Positions 11,715 to 20,212 of a stretch of DNA of 64,000 nucleotides are shown here, in pieces. The stretch covers positions 1,397,001-1,461,000 of the forward strand of contig NZ_CP116413.1 of assembly GCF_030064675.1 (NCBI RefSeq). Direction: 5' to 3'. Numbering within the stretch: position 1 is the first letter of the stretch; each line of letters begins with the position of its first letter. The stretch is from Crossiella sp. CA-258035. Lineage in GTDB: Bacteria; Actinomycetota; Actinomycetes; Mycobacteriales; Pseudonocardiaceae. A program made the translations under genes and the position numbers. The notes beneath the pieces were generated by a model. That model was given only the letters and a program-made list of their open reading frames with translations. It ran no database searches and was not told where the DNA came from.

Positions 11715-12145
11715 TGCCCGTATACATCACGCAGGTGCGGCCGCGCTGGGCCGACATGGACGTGTTCAACCATGTCAACCACGCGGCCGTGGTCACCCTG
11801 CTGGAGGAGGCCCGGGCCGGGCTGCTGTTCGTGGAGGCGGCGCGGCTCGGGTTCACCGACATGGCCAACGGCCTGGTGCTGTCCCGGCTGGAAGTCGAGT
11901 ACAAGGGCCAGCTGCGCTACACCGGCGGTGACGTCCACGCCGAGGTGAGCATCGAGGATCTGCGACACGCCAGCTTCGTGGTGCGGCACACTCTGCACAC
12001 GGGCCCGTCGGCGGGGGATCCGGTCGCGGCGGTCGCCAGGACCACGCTGGTCCCCTTCGACGTGTCCGCACAACGACCACGACGACTGAGTGGAGCCGAG
12101 CGGGAGTTCCTCGCCGGTTACCAGGTGGGGGAGAGTGTTGGCTGA
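11714..12145 (+). CDS. Acyl-CoA thioesterase, hot-dog fold (4HBT family)
   Basis: A 143-residue hot-dog thioesterase. The N-terminal WADMDVFNHVNH segment (residues 12-23) is the 4HBT active-site signature, with Asp16 the likely catalytic acid. The start ATG overlaps the gdh stop (TGATG), and the next gene begins inside the 3' end of this one, so the three genes form one translationally coupled operon. The position matches M. tuberculosis Rv2475c. The substrate is unknown; such proteins hydrolyse aromatic or medium-chain acyl-CoA. Confidence 0.85.
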   Translation: MPVYITQVRPRWADMDVFNHVNHAAVVTLLEEARAGLLFVEAARLGFTDMANGLVLSRLEVEYKGQLRYTGGDVHAEVSIEDLRHASFVVRHTLHTGPSAGDPVAAVARTTLVPFDVSAQRPRRLSGAEREFLAGYQVGESVG

Positions 12146-12773
12146 GTTGCACGTGCCCGATCCGGTGGAGCGGGACGATCTCGGCGCGTTCGTGGCCAGG
12201 GCGGTACGGCTGGACCAGCAGGTGGCGGTGCGGCTGAAGGAACGCGAGGGCGGGCTGCTGGAAGCGTGGGCCGCCACCCCGTTCGACGTGCTGGCCACCA
12301 GGTCCGTCCAGGGCGCGATCCAGCCCTCGGACATCACGGTGACCGGCAGCGAGCTGCTGACCGCGCTGGCCGTGGTCGGCGGCGAGCGGGTCGACCCCGG
12401 TCCGCCGAGGGACATGCTGTGGCGGTCGGCGCTGCCGCCGGCGATCGGCTGGCAGCACGTGGACCTGCTGCCGGTGGCGGTGATCAGCGAGCTGGCCGAC
12501 CGCGGTGTGGAGCTGGCCAAGGAGAACACCGGCCCGCAGGGCACCCCGCCGGCCTCGCTGCTGGACCAGACCGTGCTCACGGTCTCCGGCAGCGGGCTGG
12601 ACGTGAAGGTGCCGCTGCGGGTGCTGTTCGCCTTGTCCGGCATGGGTTTCCTCAGCGGCGGCCCGGCCGAGGACGTGGTGAAGGTGACCGCGACCGACGC
12701 CTGGCTGCGCATCGACGCCCGCTTCGGCGCGGTGGTCCGCCGCAGGCACGCCCTGCTGCCGCTGCTGGTCTGA
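12138..12773 (+). CDS. Conserved actinobacterial protein of unknown function (Rv2474c-like)
   Basis: A soluble protein of about 211 residues with no motif I recognise, consistent by size and position with M. tuberculosis Rv2474c. I chose TTG 12138 because GGGGGAG at 12126-12132 lies 5 nt upstream; GTG 12135 is the alternative. It overlaps the thioesterase stop by 8 bp. Its place behind gdh and the thioesterase in both lineages suggests a role connected with that operon, but nothing in the sequence says which. Confidence 0.75.
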   Translation: MAELHVPDPVERDDLGAFVARAVRLDQQVAVRLKEREGGLLEAWAATPFDVLATRSVQGAIQPSDITVTGSELLTALAVVGGERVDPGPPRDMLWRSALPPAIGWQHVDLLPVAVISELADRGVELAKENTGPQGTPPASLLDQTVLTVSGSGLDVKVPLRVLFALSGMGFLSGGPAEDVVKVTATDAWLRIDARFGAVVRRRHALLPLLV

Positions 12774-12776
12774 GGC

Positions 12777-13700
12777 TCAGGCGGCGGGGACCACGGGTTC
12801 CCGCCGCTTCGCCCGGCTGGGCAGCGCGAGCAGCCCCAGCCCGGCCAGCACCAGCAGCGCGCCGATCCCACCGCCGGCGGTGAACGGCTCGCCCAGCACC
12901 AGCACGCCCAGCAGCGCGGCCACCACCGGCTCGGCCAGGGTGAGCGTGGCCACGGTGGCCGCGGGCAGCACCCGCAGCCCCGCGCCGAAGAGCAGGTAGG
13001 CCAGCACGGTGGGCACCAGCACCAGGTAGCCGACCACGGCCAGCCCGGACAGCCAGGCCGGGTCGCCGCCGTCCAGCCCGCCCGGCCAGCGCCACAGCAA
13101 CATCGGCAGCAGCACCAGCCCGCCACCGGCGAACAGCAGGCCCATCACCCCGTCCGAGCGCTGCCCCGCGGAGATCATCCTGGCCGCGCAGACCGTGTAG
13201 ACCGCGTAGCCCAGCCCGGCGGCCAGCGCGAGCGCCGCGCCCAGCGCCGCGTCCGCGGCGTTCCCCGTGCCGCTGGGACTGGCGAGCACCAGCGTGCCCA
13301 CCCCGGCCACCGCGAGCGCGGTCGCGGCCAGCCAGGTCCCGCTGGGCCGTTCCCTGGTCACCAGCCACTGCACCAGCCCGGTCCACACCGGGCAGGAGCC
13401 GAGCGCGGTGATCGTGCCGACCGCGACCCCGGCCATCGACACCCCGGAGAAGAACCCGACCTGGAACAGCGCCACCCCGGCCGCGCCGACCACGACCAGC
13501 GGCCAGGAAGCCCGGGGCAGCCCGCGGAAGGCCCCGCGCAGCAGGGCCAGGCCGAGCAGCAGCGCCCCGGCCAGCGCCACCCTGGCCGAGCCGACGGTCA
13601 GCGGGTCGAGGCCGGTGGGGCCGAGGGCCTGTGCCGTGCCGGTGGTGCCGAACAGCACGGCGGCGGTGAGGACCAGGACGGTGGCGCGTGCGGTGTTCAT
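12777..13700 (-). CDS. EamA/DMT-superfamily transporter
   Basis: A 307-residue inner-membrane protein with about ten hydrophobic segments arranged as two EamA repeats (about 8-140 and 155-295), the drug/metabolite transporter layout. The start at ATG 13700 is preceded by AGGAT and begins MNTARATVLVLTAAVLFGTT, whose hydrophobic part is the first membrane helix. The C-terminus is Arg/Lys-rich and cytosolic. It runs convergently into the Rv2474c-like gene with 3 bp between stops and lies 76 bp downstream of the alpha-glucosidase. The substrate cannot be predicted; an amino-acid or metabolite exporter is most common. Confidence 0.88.
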   Translation of the reverse strand: MNTARATVLVLTAAVLFGTTGTAQALGPTGLDPLTVGSARVALAGALLLGLALLRGAFRGLPRASWPLVVVGAAGVALFQVGFFSGVSMAGVAVGTITALGSCPVWTGLVQWLVTRERPSGTWLAATALAVAGVGTLVLASPSGTGNAADAALGAALALAAGLGYAVYTVCAARMISAGQRSDGVMGLLFAGGGLVLLPMLLWRWPGGLDGGDPAWLSGLAVVGYLVLVPTVLAYLLFGAGLRVLPAATVATLTLAEPVVAALLGVLVLGEPFTAGGGIGALLVLAGLGLLALPSRAKRREPVVPAA

Positions 13701-13776
13701 CGCCGCCGATCCTGGGGCACCCGGCGCAGCCGCGTCGACCGGGTTTCCCAACCGGTCGGATGAGCGGGCCGGTGGC

Positions 13777-15393
13777 TCAGACCAGCCAGGCCGCGGTGTC
13801 CGGCGGCAGCTGCTCACCGGCCAGCGGACCGCTGGCCAGCAGCACCTCGCCCGGCGGCAGCGGGACCAGCGCGCCGGAGGTGTTCAGCGCGCAGATCAGC
13901 CCGCCCGGCTTGCGGCGGAAGGCGAAGCAGCCAGCCGGCGCGCCGTACCACTCCACCTCCTCGCCGCTGATCGCTCCGTGCGTCTTGCGCAGCTCAAGGG
14001 CCTGCCGGTACAGCGAGAGCATCGAGGCCGGGTCCTCCAGCTGGGCCTCCACGGTCAGCGCGGCCCACTCCGCCGGCATCGGCAGCCAGGTGTGCTCACC
14101 GGGGGAGAAGCCGAACGGCGACTGCTCGCCCTCCCAGGGCATCGGCACCCGGCAGCCGTCCCGGCCGCGCTCGGTGTGCCCGGACCGCTCCCAGGACGGG
14201 TCCTGCAGGGCCCAGTCCGGCAGCTCCACGTTGGGCAGGCCCAGCTCCTCGCCGTTGTACAGGTAGACCACGCCGGGCAGCGCCAGCTCGACCAGCGTCA
14301 TCGCCCGCGCCCGCTTCACGCCCAGCTCGCCGCCGCCGTAGCGGGTCACGTGCCGGACCACGTCGTGGTTGGACAGCGTCCAGGTGGGCAGCGCGCCGAC
14401 CTCGCGCACCGCGGCCAGCGAGTGGTCGATGGCCCCGCGCACCGAGTCGGCGTCGAAGTCGGTCTCCACCAGCCGGAAGTTGAAGCCCAGGTGCAGCTCG
14501 TCCTGGCGGACGTAGCGGGACATCCGCTCGTCGTCCTGCACCCAGATCTCGCCGACGGCCATCCGGCCCGGGTACTCGTCCAGCACCTTGCGGATCATGC
14601 GGTGGATGTCGTGCACGCCGTCGTTGTCGAAGCGCGGGTCCCGGTTGTTGTCGAAGAGCAGGTGCGGGCCCGGCATGTCCTCGGGGTTCATGTCCGGCAG
14701 CCCGTCCGGCTTGGCCATGCCGTGCGCCACGTCGATGCGGAACCCGTCGACGCCCCGGTCCAGCCAGAACCGCAGCGTCTGCTCCAGGTCCGCCCACACC
14801 TCGGGGTGCTGCCAGTTCAGGTCGGGCTGCTCGGGAGCGAACAGGTGCAGGTACCACTGGCCGTCCTGGACCCTGGTCCACGCCGGTCCGCCGAAGATGC
14901 TCGGCCAGTTGTTCGGCGGCTCCGCGCCGTCGGGGCCGCGGCCCTCGCGGAAGATGTAGCGCTCCCGCTCCGGGCTGCCCCGGCCGCCGATGAGCGCGGC
15001 CTGGAACCACTCGTGCGCCTCGCTGCTGTGGTTGGGCACCAGGTCCACGGTGACCTTGATGTTCTGCGCGTGCGCGTCCGCGACCAGCCGGTCGAAGGCG
15101 GCCAGGTCGCCGAAGAGCGGGTCCACATCGCGCGGGTCGGCCACGTCGTAGCCGTGGTCGGCCATCGGGGAGCGGTAGAACGGGGTCAGCCAGAGCGCGT
15201 CGACACCGAGCAGCTCCAGGTAGCCCAGGCGGGACCGGATGCCCTCCAGGTCGCCGACCCCATCGCCGTCGGAGTCGGCGAAAGAGCGCACGTAGACCTG
15301 GTAGAAGACGGAGTCCCGCCACCAGTCGGACGCGGCGGCAGGATCAGCACTGCCGCCCGCGATGTCGGGGTCCACCTCGGGCGATCGTCGCAC
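13777..15393 (-). CDS. aglA: GH13 alpha-glucosidase / oligo-1,6-glucosidase family
   Basis: A cytosolic glycoside hydrolase of 538 residues that should release glucose from short alpha-glucans or trehalose-like sugars. GH13 conserved regions are present: DLVPNHSS, GFRIDVAHG with nucleophile Asp221, VGEIWV with acid/base Glu282, and LSNHDVVRH with transition-state Asp344. The N-terminal WWRDSVFYQVYVRSF is typical of the oligo-1,6-glucosidase/alpha-glucosidase branch. M. tuberculosis Rv2471 (aglA) holds the equivalent position next to glbO. There is no signal peptide. The exact linkage specificity cannot be read from sequence. Confidence 0.9.
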   Translation of the reverse strand: MRRSPEVDPDIAGGSADPAAASDWWRDSVFYQVYVRSFADSDGDGVGDLEGIRSRLGYLELLGVDALWLTPFYRSPMADHGYDVADPRDVDPLFGDLAAFDRLVADAHAQNIKVTVDLVPNHSSEAHEWFQAALIGGRGSPERERYIFREGRGPDGAEPPNNWPSIFGGPAWTRVQDGQWYLHLFAPEQPDLNWQHPEVWADLEQTLRFWLDRGVDGFRIDVAHGMAKPDGLPDMNPEDMPGPHLLFDNNRDPRFDNDGVHDIHRMIRKVLDEYPGRMAVGEIWVQDDERMSRYVRQDELHLGFNFRLVETDFDADSVRGAIDHSLAAVREVGALPTWTLSNHDVVRHVTRYGGGELGVKRARAMTLVELALPGVVYLYNGEELGLPNVELPDWALQDPSWERSGHTERGRDGCRVPMPWEGEQSPFGFSPGEHTWLPMPAEWAALTVEAQLEDPASMLSLYRQALELRKTHGAISGEEVEWYGAPAGCFAFRRKPGGLICALNTSGALVPLPPGEVLLASGPLAGEQLPPDTAAWLV

Positions 15394-15474
15394 GATGGTT
15401 CATCCTGCCATCCGGGTCTGACATTCAAGGCCCACTTGGGTGATCCGTGAGTTTCCCGACTTTCGCGGTCTGGA

Positions 15475-15867
15475 TCACACCCAGGAGTTGACCAAGCTGT
15501 TAGCGGCCATCTCCATGTACGCCCACAGCTGGTCCCGGCGCTCCGGTGCCAGGCCGGCCTCGTCCACCGCGATCCGCATGCAGCGCAGCCAGGCGTCCCG
15601 CTCGATCGGGCCGATGGTGAACGGCACGTGCCGCATCCGCAGCCGGGGGTGTCCGCGCTGGTCGGAGTAGGTGTGCGGGCCGCCCCAGTACTGCATCAGG
15701 AACAGCCGCAGCCGCTCCTCGGCCGGGCCGAGGTCCTGCTCCGGGTACATCGGCCGCAGCACCTCGTCCTTGGCGACCTCGGCGTAGAAGCGCCCCACGA
15801 TGCGGCGGAAGGTCTCCTCGCCGCCGACGAGGTCGTAGAAGGTCTCCGGAGTGCCCACGACAACCAT
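15475..15867 (-). CDS. glbO: Group II truncated haemoglobin (trHbO)
   Basis: A 130-residue 2-on-2 globin closely resembling M. tuberculosis GlbO (Rv2470). Visible features are RFYAEVA with the B10 Tyr, the [14 protein letters not shown] stretch, the LRMRHVPF segment with the proximal HisF8, and DAWLRCM with TrpG8. The family binds O2 and NO and is linked to respiration, lipid interaction and peroxide or NO chemistry. It follows the MscS gene by 12 bp on the same strand, so it probably ends a long leftward transcription unit starting in the ESX cassette. Confidence 0.95.
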   Translation of the reverse strand: MVVVGTPETFYDLVGGEETFRRIVGRFYAEVAKDEVLRPMYPEQDLGPAEERLRLFLMQYWGGPHTYSDQRGHPRLRMRHVPFTIGPIERDAWLRCMRIAVDEAGLAPERRDQLWAYMEMAANSLVNSWV

Positions 15868-15879
15868 TCTCCCCGTTGC

Positions 15880-16887
15880 TCAGGTCTTGGATCCGGCCGG
15901 GGCGGGCGGCAGCTCCGGCCCGTTGGGTCGCCCGTTCGGGTAAGGCGGCTCGACGCCCGCCTCGTCGTAGGCGGCCATGATCTTGGCCCGCAGCGCGCGC
16001 TGCACCGCCCACTGGCGGCCGGGCCGCACCTTGACGGTCATCCGCAGGGTCACCGTGTCCGAGGTGACCTTCTCCACGCCGAGCACCTCCGGCGGCTCCA
16101 GCACGTCCTCCAGCAGCGGCGTCTGGCTCGCGGCCGTGGTGACCACCTCGGCCATCAGCTCGGTCGCCTGGGCCACGTCCACCGTGTGCGCCAGCGGGAA
16201 GTCGACCACCGCGACCGCGAAGCCCTGGCTGGAGTTGCCGACCCGCAGCACCTCGCCGTTGCGCACGTACCAGACGGTGCCGTTGACATCCCGCAGCGTG
16301 GTGACCCGCAGGCCCACCGTCTCGATGGTGCCGGTGGCCGGGCCGAGGTCGACCACGTCGCCGACCCCGTACTGGTCCTCCAGCATCATGAAGATGCCGG
16401 ACAGGAAGTCCTTGATCAGGTTCTGCGCGCCGAAACCGATGGCCACGCCCAGCACACCCGCCGAGGCGATGATCGGCGTGATGTCGATGGTCAGCGTTTC
16501 CAGGATCATCAGGAACGCGATGCCGAACACCAGGATCGAGGTGATTGACTTCAGTATCGAGCCGATGGTCCTGGCCCGCTGCGCCCGCCGCTCGGACAAC
16601 AGCGGCCCGGCCGCGGCCTTGATCGCCTCGGGGGCGCGCTCCTTGAGCGGCCGCAGCAGCACCGGCACCCGCCCGGCGCCGGAGTTCGCGGTCAGCTTGT
16701 CGATCATCCGCCGGAGCACGTAGCGCAGCAGGAACGCGCCGACCATGACCAAGATGATCTTGATGGGCTTGGTGATGATCCACTGGTTGTTGGCCAGCCA
16801 CTCAGCCGAGCTGAACAGCCACTCCTGTGGTTCACGCACGGATGACTCGACGGTCATGTCACTAACAAGGGTGACAACGTTCGGCAC
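15880..16887 (-). CDS. Small-conductance mechanosensitive channel (MscS family)
   Basis: A membrane channel that opens under turgor stress. About 335 residues: hydrophobic helices at about 30-60, 95-120 and 125-150, the last being the pore helix (GVLGVAIGFGAQNLIKDF), then the cytoplasmic beta domain and a Pro-rich tail. The start is uncertain: GTG 16887 gives the longest protein and ATG 16857 is an alternative, neither with a strong ribosome-binding site. It lies 22 bp after the EspG stop, so it may be read from the ESX cassette promoter. Confidence 0.88.
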   Translation of the reverse strand: MPNVVTLVSDMTVESSVREPQEWLFSSAEWLANNQWIITKPIKIILVMVGAFLLRYVLRRMIDKLTANSGAGRVPVLLRPLKERAPEAIKAAAGPLLSERRAQRARTIGSILKSITSILVFGIAFLMILETLTIDITPIIASAGVLGVAIGFGAQNLIKDFLSGIFMMLEDQYGVGDVVDLGPATGTIETVGLRVTTLRDVNGTVWYVRNGEVLRVGNSSQGFAVAVVDFPLAHTVDVAQATELMAEVVTTAASQTPLLEDVLEPPEVLGVEKVTSDTVTLRMTVKVRPGRQWAVQRALRAKIMAAYDEAGVEPPYPNGRPNGPELPPAPAGSKT

Positions 16888-16909
16888 GGTGCCATGTTAC
16901 GGAGCGGTC

Positions 16910-17719
16910 TCAGCGGCCAGTGACCGAGGCGGCCATCTCGGACAGCTTCTGGGCCAGCGTGCGCTTGTCAGCCGGGGCCACGATGACCCACTGGCTACCG
17001 TCCGGACCTCGCATCTTCTGCCCGAGGTAGCGCCCGTCGGTGTTGTCGATGAATGTGAGCGGGCTCTCGGCCCGCTTGCGCGACCCGAGCCGGTCGCGGG
17101 CCGCCACGAACAACTGCCCGCCGCCGGTGCGCGGCTTGTCCATGATCTCCTTCAGTCGCTGCGGGCTGGGCCCGCCGCTGCCGCGCGAGGAGGTCATGAA
17201 CCCACCGCCGTCGTCCTCCGGCCGCGAGTGCCGCCCACCGCTGCGGCCACCGCCACCACCGTCGCCGACGCTGTCGGCGGGGAAGTTGAAGGACTGCCCG
17301 CGCGCGGCTGGCTTGTCCGGCAGCACCGAGACCAGCGCGTCGATCAGCCCGGTCGGCCGCAGCGGGGTCAGCACCAGCTTCTCGTCGATGATCTCGGCCA
17401 GCACCGCGTCGTCCCCGGAGGCCGCGGACAGCGCGGCGCGCTGCCCCTCGCCGTTGGGGGCGCTGAACCAGCCGTAGAACTCCCGCTGCGGCCGCTCCAG
17501 CATGTGGAAGGTGTCCACCAGGTCGGGGTGGGCCTTGCCGTTGCGGGCAAGGCCCAGCCCCTCCAGCTCCTGCCAGGCCCGCCGTTGCACGTCAAGCCGA
17601 TCCTGGTAGGTCTCCCCGTAGGAGGGGATGCTCAGGGTCGGGTGCTTGTCCTGCAGGTTCTCGCTTTCCCACACGATGTCGTAGGCAGGCAGCGAGATGG
17701 TGACTCTGGCTCTCAGCAC
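16910..17719 (-). CDS. ESX secretion-associated protein EspG
   Basis: A 269-residue EspG-family chaperone, which in mycobacteria binds PE-PPE substrates and delivers them to the type VII secretion machine. Family features are the DALVSVLPDKPAARGQSFNFP region near 125-150 and a C-terminal segment ending with WVIVAPADKRTLAQKLSEM, separated by a Gly/Ser-rich linker (about 150-190). The start is GTG 17719, with AGGAAG 5 nt upstream. It directly follows the PPE-like gene, its probable client. No ESX core genes (eccB-E, mycP) lie in the window, so it must serve a system elsewhere. Confidence 0.85.
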   Translation of the reverse strand: MLRARVTISLPAYDIVWESENLQDKHPTLSIPSYGETYQDRLDVQRRAWQELEGLGLARNGKAHPDLVDTFHMLERPQREFYGWFSAPNGEGQRAALSAASGDDAVLAEIIDEKLVLTPLRPTGLIDALVSVLPDKPAARGQSFNFPADSVGDGGGGGRSGGRHSRPEDDGGGFMTSSRGSGGPSPQRLKEIMDKPRTGGGQLFVAARDRLGSRKRAESPLTFIDNTDGRYLGQKMRGPDGSQWVIVAPADKRTLAQKLSEMAASVTGR

Positions 17720-17741
17720 GGTGTCTTCCTAGGTTGCGCGA

Positions 17742-19001
17742 TCAGCGGTACCCGGGCGGGGTCTCCCCGATGACCGGCGGCGCGACCAGCGTGTTGTCGC
17801 CCCAGATGTCATCGGACTCGACCAGGTAGCTCGGCCGCTTGTGTTCCTTGTCCTCATCGCCGCGCGCACCCGCGCCGCCCATACCGCCACCGGCGCCCAT
17901 GCCACCGCGGCCACCGGCACCACCCGCGCCGGCGCCACCGCGCCCGCCAGGCCCGTGCCCGTCCGCACCGACACCACCGGACCCACCAGGCCCGAACCCG
18001 GCCCCGCTGGGCCCGAACCCGCCACCACGCGGCCCGAACCCACCAGCGCCACCACCGCCACCAGGCCCACGGCCACCACCGCCGCCACCGGGCATCCCCG
18101 GCATCCGCGGCGGCGCCCCGCCACCAGGCCCACGACCGGGCCCGGGAGGCGGCTGCTGCCCAGGCGGCCAGCTGCCGATGGGCGGCGCGATCGGAGGCTG
18201 GATCGGCGGCGGCTGCACCGGCGGAGTCGGCGGCAGGTACGGCGGCCGCGGCGGCTCGACCAGCGGCGGCTTCACCAGACTCGGGTCAACCTGGTCATGG
18301 CCACCACCGGTGCCCGGCGGCCGTCCGTCCCCACCGGGCAGGCCCTGCGGGAGGTTCGGCATGTTCGGCGTGCGACTGCCGTTGCGGTCCCCGCCACCGA
18401 TCCCGCCGGGATCGTTCGGGTTGCGCTTGCCGGGGTCCACCTCGTTCGGGTTCGTCCCGCTGGTGTCCGGGGTCACCGGAGGCGGCGGGATGAACTGCGG
18501 CATGTTGCTGGTGTTGGTCTCGCTCTGCGCCGCGTACTCGGTCAGTGCCTGCTGGTTCGCGGTGGTCTTCTCCCCTTGAACCCGCTTGGCCTCGTCGTAG
18601 TCGGTCTCCCACCATGCCGCGCCGTTGAGCCAGGGCTCTTCGCCCGGGTCCGGCGGCAGCACGACCTTGTCCTTGACCGTGCGGAAGTCACCGCTCTGCG
18701 AGGCGACCTTGTAGGCGGTGTCGGTGCAGACGGTCTTGGCCGCGCCGGCCCATGCGGCCAGCGGCGAGGCGACGAGCTGCGCCTGGTCGGCCGCCTGGCC
18801 CTCCCAGGCCACCTTGCCGGCCTTCAGCGCGTTCTCGACCATGTCCCGGACGGTGAGGTAGCGGTCGCCGAGCTTCTGCCACGCCTCGTAGTTGAGGTCG
18901 GTGGTGGAGTCGGCGCCCTTGGCGTCCTTGTGGAAGAACTCGTAGATCGTCTTCCCGTCGTAGGCGTTCGGACGGGGCATGCACGAGGGATCAGGAGCCA
19001 T
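17742..19001 (-). CDS. PPE-like ESX substrate with a Gly/Pro-rich C-terminal half
   Basis: A 419-residue protein. Residues 1-175 are helical with WEGQAADQAQ-type sequence resembling the PPE/WXG fold of type VII substrates; the rest is Pro-rich and then almost pure Gly/Pro/Arg. The C-terminus returns to normal composition (YLVESDDIWGDNTLVAPPVIG). It lies between the DUF3558 lipoprotein gene (2 bp gap) and espG (22 bp). The Gly-rich tract (about 310-385) is a DNA low-complexity region. It is probably exported or surface-located, inferred from family and context. Confidence 0.75.
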   Translation of the reverse strand: MAPDPSCMPRPNAYDGKTIYEFFHKDAKGADSTTDLNYEAWQKLGDRYLTVRDMVENALKAGKVAWEGQAADQAQLVASPLAAWAGAAKTVCTDTAYKVASQSGDFRTVKDKVVLPPDPGEEPWLNGAAWWETDYDEAKRVQGEKTTANQQALTEYAAQSETNTSNMPQFIPPPPVTPDTSGTNPNEVDPGKRNPNDPGGIGGGDRNGSRTPNMPNLPQGLPGGDGRPPGTGGGHDQVDPSLVKPPLVEPPRPPYLPPTPPVQPPPIQPPIAPPIGSWPPGQQPPPGPGRGPGGGAPPRMPGMPGGGGGGRGPGGGGGAGGFGPRGGGFGPSGAGFGPGGSGGVGADGHGPGGRGGAGAGGAGGRGGMGAGGGMGGAGARGDEDKEHKRPSYLVESDDIWGDNTLVAPPVIGETPPGYR

Positions 19002-19003
19002 GG

Positions 19004-19627
19004 CTAGCTACCCCCTTTCATCGTCGAGATCACCATCTCCGCGACCTTGTCCGCCAGCGCGCAGGGCGCCTTGTACTCAGGGGCCTTCTGGTCACCGGTG
19101 AGCACCACGACGTTGAGGATCACGTTGTCGTTGACGCCGGTCACCCCGCCGCAGTCACCCGAGTCGAACGGGACCGACTCGTTGGTGTGCGCCGACGGGT
19201 AGCCGGCGACCGTGGTCTCCTCGAAGTGCTTGTAGGTGCTCCGGTCGGCGTAGATCTTGTTCAGGCCGCCCTCGGTCTTGCTGTTGAGGTTGACCCCGAT
19301 CGAGCCGGTCAGGCTCTGGCCAGGGCTGGCGTCCACGGTCCAGTTGCAGGTCTCGCCCGCGGGGGTGGACCGGGCCTTGCCCGGCTTGGTCACCCGGAGC
19401 TGCCCGGTCTGGGCCGAGGTGAGCAGTTCGCAGGTGCGGCCGTCCCACTTGGCCGCGTCCAGCTTGGGCTGGGTGATCGCCGGGGCCTGGCCCTTGCTGG
19501 AGCTGGGAGCGGCGGTGGCACTGGCCGAGGTAGGCGCGGGCGTCTGCCCGGAGCCACCGCCGGAGCAGCCGGCGACGGCTGCCAGGCAGAGCCCGGTGGT
19601 CAGTGCGATCAGAACCTGCCGGCTCAC
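19004..19627 (-). CDS. DUF3558-domain lipoprotein
   Basis: A 207-residue exported lipoprotein. The N-terminal hydrophobic segment ends in a lipobox, LAAVAGC, with the lipidated Cys near residue 21. A Ser/Thr/Ala-rich linker follows, then a DUF3558-type domain containing CELLTSAQTGQL, CNWTVD and a late Cys pair (SGDCGGVTG, APCALAD). DUF3558 proteins are common companions of PPE/EspG genes in Pseudonocardiales. The GTG start overlaps the stop of the upstream gene by 4 bp (GTGA), so translation is coupled. Confidence 0.85.
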   Translation of the reverse strand: MSRQVLIALTTGLCLAAVAGCSGGGSGQTPAPTSASATAAPSSSKGQAPAITQPKLDAAKWDGRTCELLTSAQTGQLRVTKPGKARSTPAGETCNWTVDASPGQSLTGSIGVNLNSKTEGGLNKIYADRSTYKHFEETTVAGYPSAHTNESVPFDSGDCGGVTGVNDNVILNVVVLTGDQKAPEYKAPCALADKVAEMVISTMKGGS

Positions 19628-20031
19628 TGCGCCTTGCCTCCAAGCTTGGTGTTCATCTCTTCCGCGTTCGCATAGCCCTGCTTGACCGCGTCGAGGTTGC
19701 GCACCATGTTCTCCAGGGCCTCGCGGTACTGCTTGTTGGCCTGGCCGTGGCAGCCCGCCTGGTCCAGCGCGCGCTCGGTGATCTTCTCGACGGCGACCGC
19801 GCTGTAGGGGTCGCGACCGGGGGCGGCCAGCTGGCGCAGCTGCCGGGCCTCCTGCTCGATCAGCTTCAGTTCCTCGATCGCGTCGTTGAGACCGTCGATC
19901 GCCTTCTGCACATGCGCCTTGTCGACCTTGAACTTGCCGCCGGTCTTCGCCGAGGAGTAGTCGGTCGAGTAGTGCTGATTGAGCCTCGCCTGCCCTGGCG
20001 AGATATCCGCATCCGGATCCCGTGGCGGCAT
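19624..20031 (-). CDS. Small helical protein of the ESX cassette
   Basis: A 135-residue, charged, alpha-helical protein without signal peptide or WXG motif, first gene of the leftward ESX cassette. Its heptad-like Leu/Ile pattern (about 40-70) and second helical block (about 90-125) suggest a helical hairpin of the PE/Esx type that could pair with the PPE-like protein downstream; this is inference. I recognise no named domain. The 181-bp gap before it should contain the promoter of the cassette. Confidence 0.65.
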   Translation of the reverse strand: MPPRDPDADISPGQARLNQHYSTDYSSAKTGGKFKVDKAHVQKAIDGLNDAIEELKLIEQEARQLRQLAAPGRDPYSAVAVEKITERALDQAGCHGQANKQYREALENMVRNLDAVKQGYANAEEMNTKLGGKAQ

Positions 20032-20212
20032 GTCACACCCTCCCAGTTACTGCGCTCGATGCCGTCTCGCATCGTAACCTTCGACGCCGACACCGCAGGG
20101 CGGGTTCCCACAGGTTCTGGCTGTCGTTTGTGGACCGTGACCCGGCTTGGTCACGGCCCGTCAACAGTGGTGACGCACGGGCACCGCGATCATGACGCGA
20201 ACGTGCGGCCGG

